DNA of 14,385 nucleotides, taken from contig CAVEJT010000027.1 in the NCBI GenBank assembly GCA_963616135.1, positions 1 to 14,385 of the forward strand, written 5' to 3'. Positions 12,807 to 14,385 of this stretch are shown here, one piece after another; within the stretch, counting starts at the first letter, position 1; every line of letters starts with the position of its first letter. The translations under genes were made by a program, and so were the position numbers. This stretch comes from UMGS1613 sp963616135. GTDB taxonomy: Bacteria > Bacillota_I > Bacilli_A > RF39 > UBA660. The notes under the pieces are model-generated. The model made no database searches, had not been told where the DNA came from, and was given only the letters and a program-made list of their open reading frames with translations.

Positions 12807-14385
12807 AAACAAAATCGTTAATAAAAGCGGCTTTAAGTCAAGATATGAATCTATTTAAATATACAACAAAGAAAAACTCTAATAAAATAACTAAAGTATT
12901 ATTTCCTTTACTTTTATTTATTATAGTTTGCGTTTCTATAGGTTCTTATGCAGTTTTAATGAGTAAAACATTACATCCATTAAAACTAACTTACGTAATG
13001 CTTTCTATGTTTATCGCACTTGTAACTATTTTAACATTTACAAGTGGAGTATATAAATCTCAAGGAATACTATTTGAGGCACAAGATAATGATTTATTAT
13101 TTTCGCTTCCAATATCTAAATCAAAAATTTTATTTGTAAGAATATTTAAATTATTATTATTTCAATACATATATAATTCAATGTTTTTATTACCAGCATT
13201 CATAGTATATATATACTATGAATCACCAGGTATAAGCTTTTATATAATATCAATATTAATGTCATTATTAATACCTATAATACCAACAATAATATCAAGT
13301 GCAATAGGTTATTTAGTAAAACTATTTTCAAGTAAATCTAAATCAAAGAAAATGGTTCAAACAATTCTTTCTTCTATTGTATTTTTAGGAATATTTTTCT
13401 TAAGTCTTAAATTAGATACATTTATAGACTCAATAGCTAAAAATGCATCTAGTATTAATGATATATTAATTAAAGTATATTATCCAATAGGAGTTTATGT
13501 TAATTTAATAAATAATTTTAATATAATAGATTTAATAAAACTATTATTAATTAATATTATACCTTTTATAATTTTTATATATTTAGGATCTAAGTACTAT
13601 TTCAAAATAATATCTAATTCTAAAAGTGATACATTAAAAAATAAAACAAGACAAAATAACTTTAGAATGAGAAGTCCTATATATTCTTTAACAAAAAAAG
13701 AACTAAAAAGATATTTTTCCTCTCCAGTATATATGTTTAATACATCTTTCGGTTTATTATTAGTTTTTGTTATGACAATACTTTTATGTATTAAAGGAAA
13801 AAGTGCTTTTGACCTTATATTATCAGAGTACAATATAAATCGTGATATTTCATTATCACTTCTATACTATGGTTTAATATATTTTTCAACTTGTATGACA
13901 TCTATTACATCCTCTAGTATATCATTAGAAGGAAGAACTATTAACATTACAAAAAGTCTTCCAATAAGTGAAAAAGATATATTTAAATCAAAAATAATCT
14001 ATCCATTTATAATAGAAATGCCATTTATATTAATTAGTGAATTTATATTCTTTATAGTATTTAAACCTAATATATTTTATATAATATCAATTCTATTAAT
14101 AGGTGTTATAACAGTTTTATTGTCTGCTATTATAGGAATTATAGTTAATTTAAAATATCCAAAAATGAATGCTTCAAATGATACAGAAGTAGTAAAACAA
14201 AGTATGAGTTCAATGATATCTGTATTTATAGGTGTTGGAATATTTATAATAACAATATTTTGTTTTGTTTATTTTAATAAATACTTAAGTATTAATATTT
14301 TAATAATTTTAAATATAATAATTCTTTTAATAAGTTCTATAATACTTTATTTAGTATTAATTAAGAGATGTATAAAAGATTATAG
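12803..14385 (+). CDS. Large ABC transporter permease, 3' end beyond the window
   Basis: The frame is open from the ATG overlapping the ABC ATPase stop to the right edge (527 complete codons, no stop), so the gene is partial. It encodes a polytopic membrane protein with clusters of hydrophobic helices in two halves (about residues 30-260 and 310 to the edge). Two matching loops, SLPISKSKI (about 101) and SLPISEKDIFKSKI (about 385), follow helices in each half and suggest an internally duplicated fold. A KYPKMN...DTEVVKQS segment near 451-467 is typical of a large clostridial ABC-exporter permease family of about 550 residues, so little is probably missing. It would pair with the ATPase to export an unknown substrate. 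The short minus-strand ORF at 13597-13833 lies wholly inside it and is spurious. Confidence 0.88.
   Translation, partial: MKTKSLIKAALSQDMNLFKYTTKKNSNKITKVLFPLLLFIIVCVSIGSYAVLMSKTLHPLKLTYVMLSMFIALVTILTFTSGVYKSQGILFEAQDNDLLFSLPISKSKILFVRIFKLLLFQYIYNSMFLLPAFIVYIYYESPGISFYIISILMSLLIPIIPTIISSAIGYLVKLFSSKSKSKKMVQTILSSIVFLGIFFLSLKLDTFIDSIAKNASSINDILIKVYYPIGVYVNLINNFNIIDLIKLLLINIIPFIIFIYLGSKYYFKIISNSKSDTLKNKTRQNNFRMRSPIYSLTKKELKRYFSSPVYMFNTSFGLLLVFVMTILLCIKGKSAFDLILSEYNINRDISLSLLYYGLIYFSTCMTSITSSSISLEGRTINITKSLPISEKDIFKSKIIYPFIIEMPFILISEFIFFIVFKPNIFYIISILLIGVITVLLSAIIGIIVNLKYPKMNASNDTEVVKQSMSSMISVFIGVGIFIITIFCFVYFNKYLSINILIILNIIILLISSIILYLVLIKRCIKDY

Noticed and set aside
13597..13833. Minus-strand ORF of 78 codons
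   Set aside because: Inside the long plus-strand permease frame that is open from 12803 to the edge.
1..14385. Mycoplasma-type code (TGA = Trp)
   Set aside because: TGA ends several genes exactly at coupled starts, and Trp is always TGG.

Overview
The window is very AT-rich and reads with the standard bacterial code: TGA is a true stop (clpP, the glycosyltransferase and several ABC-operon genes end in it) and Trp is TGG. SpoIID, a BclA-like collagen protein, AGGAGG-type ribosome sites and a T-box leader point to an endospore-forming low-GC Firmicute (Bacillota), possibly an uncultured gut lineage. Species cannot be fixed from the sequence.

Layout. Positions 1-1197 hold spoIID, whose reading frame is still open at the left edge. 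It converges on clpP (minus strand, 1210-1794) across a two-way A/T hairpin terminator. Divergent from clpP, a sigma-A-type promoter (1852-1880) drives a three-gene run: a TGS/SAD-fused nucleoside-kinase-like protein, glyceraldehyde-3-phosphate dehydrogenase and a YgjV-family membrane protein. A serine-specifier T-box leader (5142-5306) then controls an HD-domain alarmone-hydrolase-like gene and serS, closed by a hairpin terminator at 7092-7115.

Next is a two-gene cassette: a collagen-like, probably spore-surface protein whose stop codon overlaps the start of a GT2-TPR glycosyltransferase. An atypical Nudix hydrolase follows under its own likely promoter and ends in a terminator. The right third (9736 to the right edge) is one tightly coupled operon: a TetR regulator, a LiaF-like membrane protein, a DUF4097/LiaG-like beta-helix protein, a small glycine-rich membrane protein, an ABC ATPase and a large ABC permease that runs off the window. 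Three of its junctions are ATGA overlaps.

Working together (inference): the collagen and glycosyltransferase pair resembles bclA/glycosyltransferase pairs that decorate spore surfaces. The T-box adjusts seryl-tRNA synthetase, and with it an HD phosphohydrolase, to serine tRNA charging. Its 3' fold looks translational rather than transcriptional, because the alternative partner of the antiterminator strand is the ribosome binding site itself. The right-hand operon looks like an autoregulated envelope-stress or peptide-resistance exporter module. No mobile element, CRISPR array, tRNA or rRNA was seen, and no gene-free stretch exceeds 300 bases.
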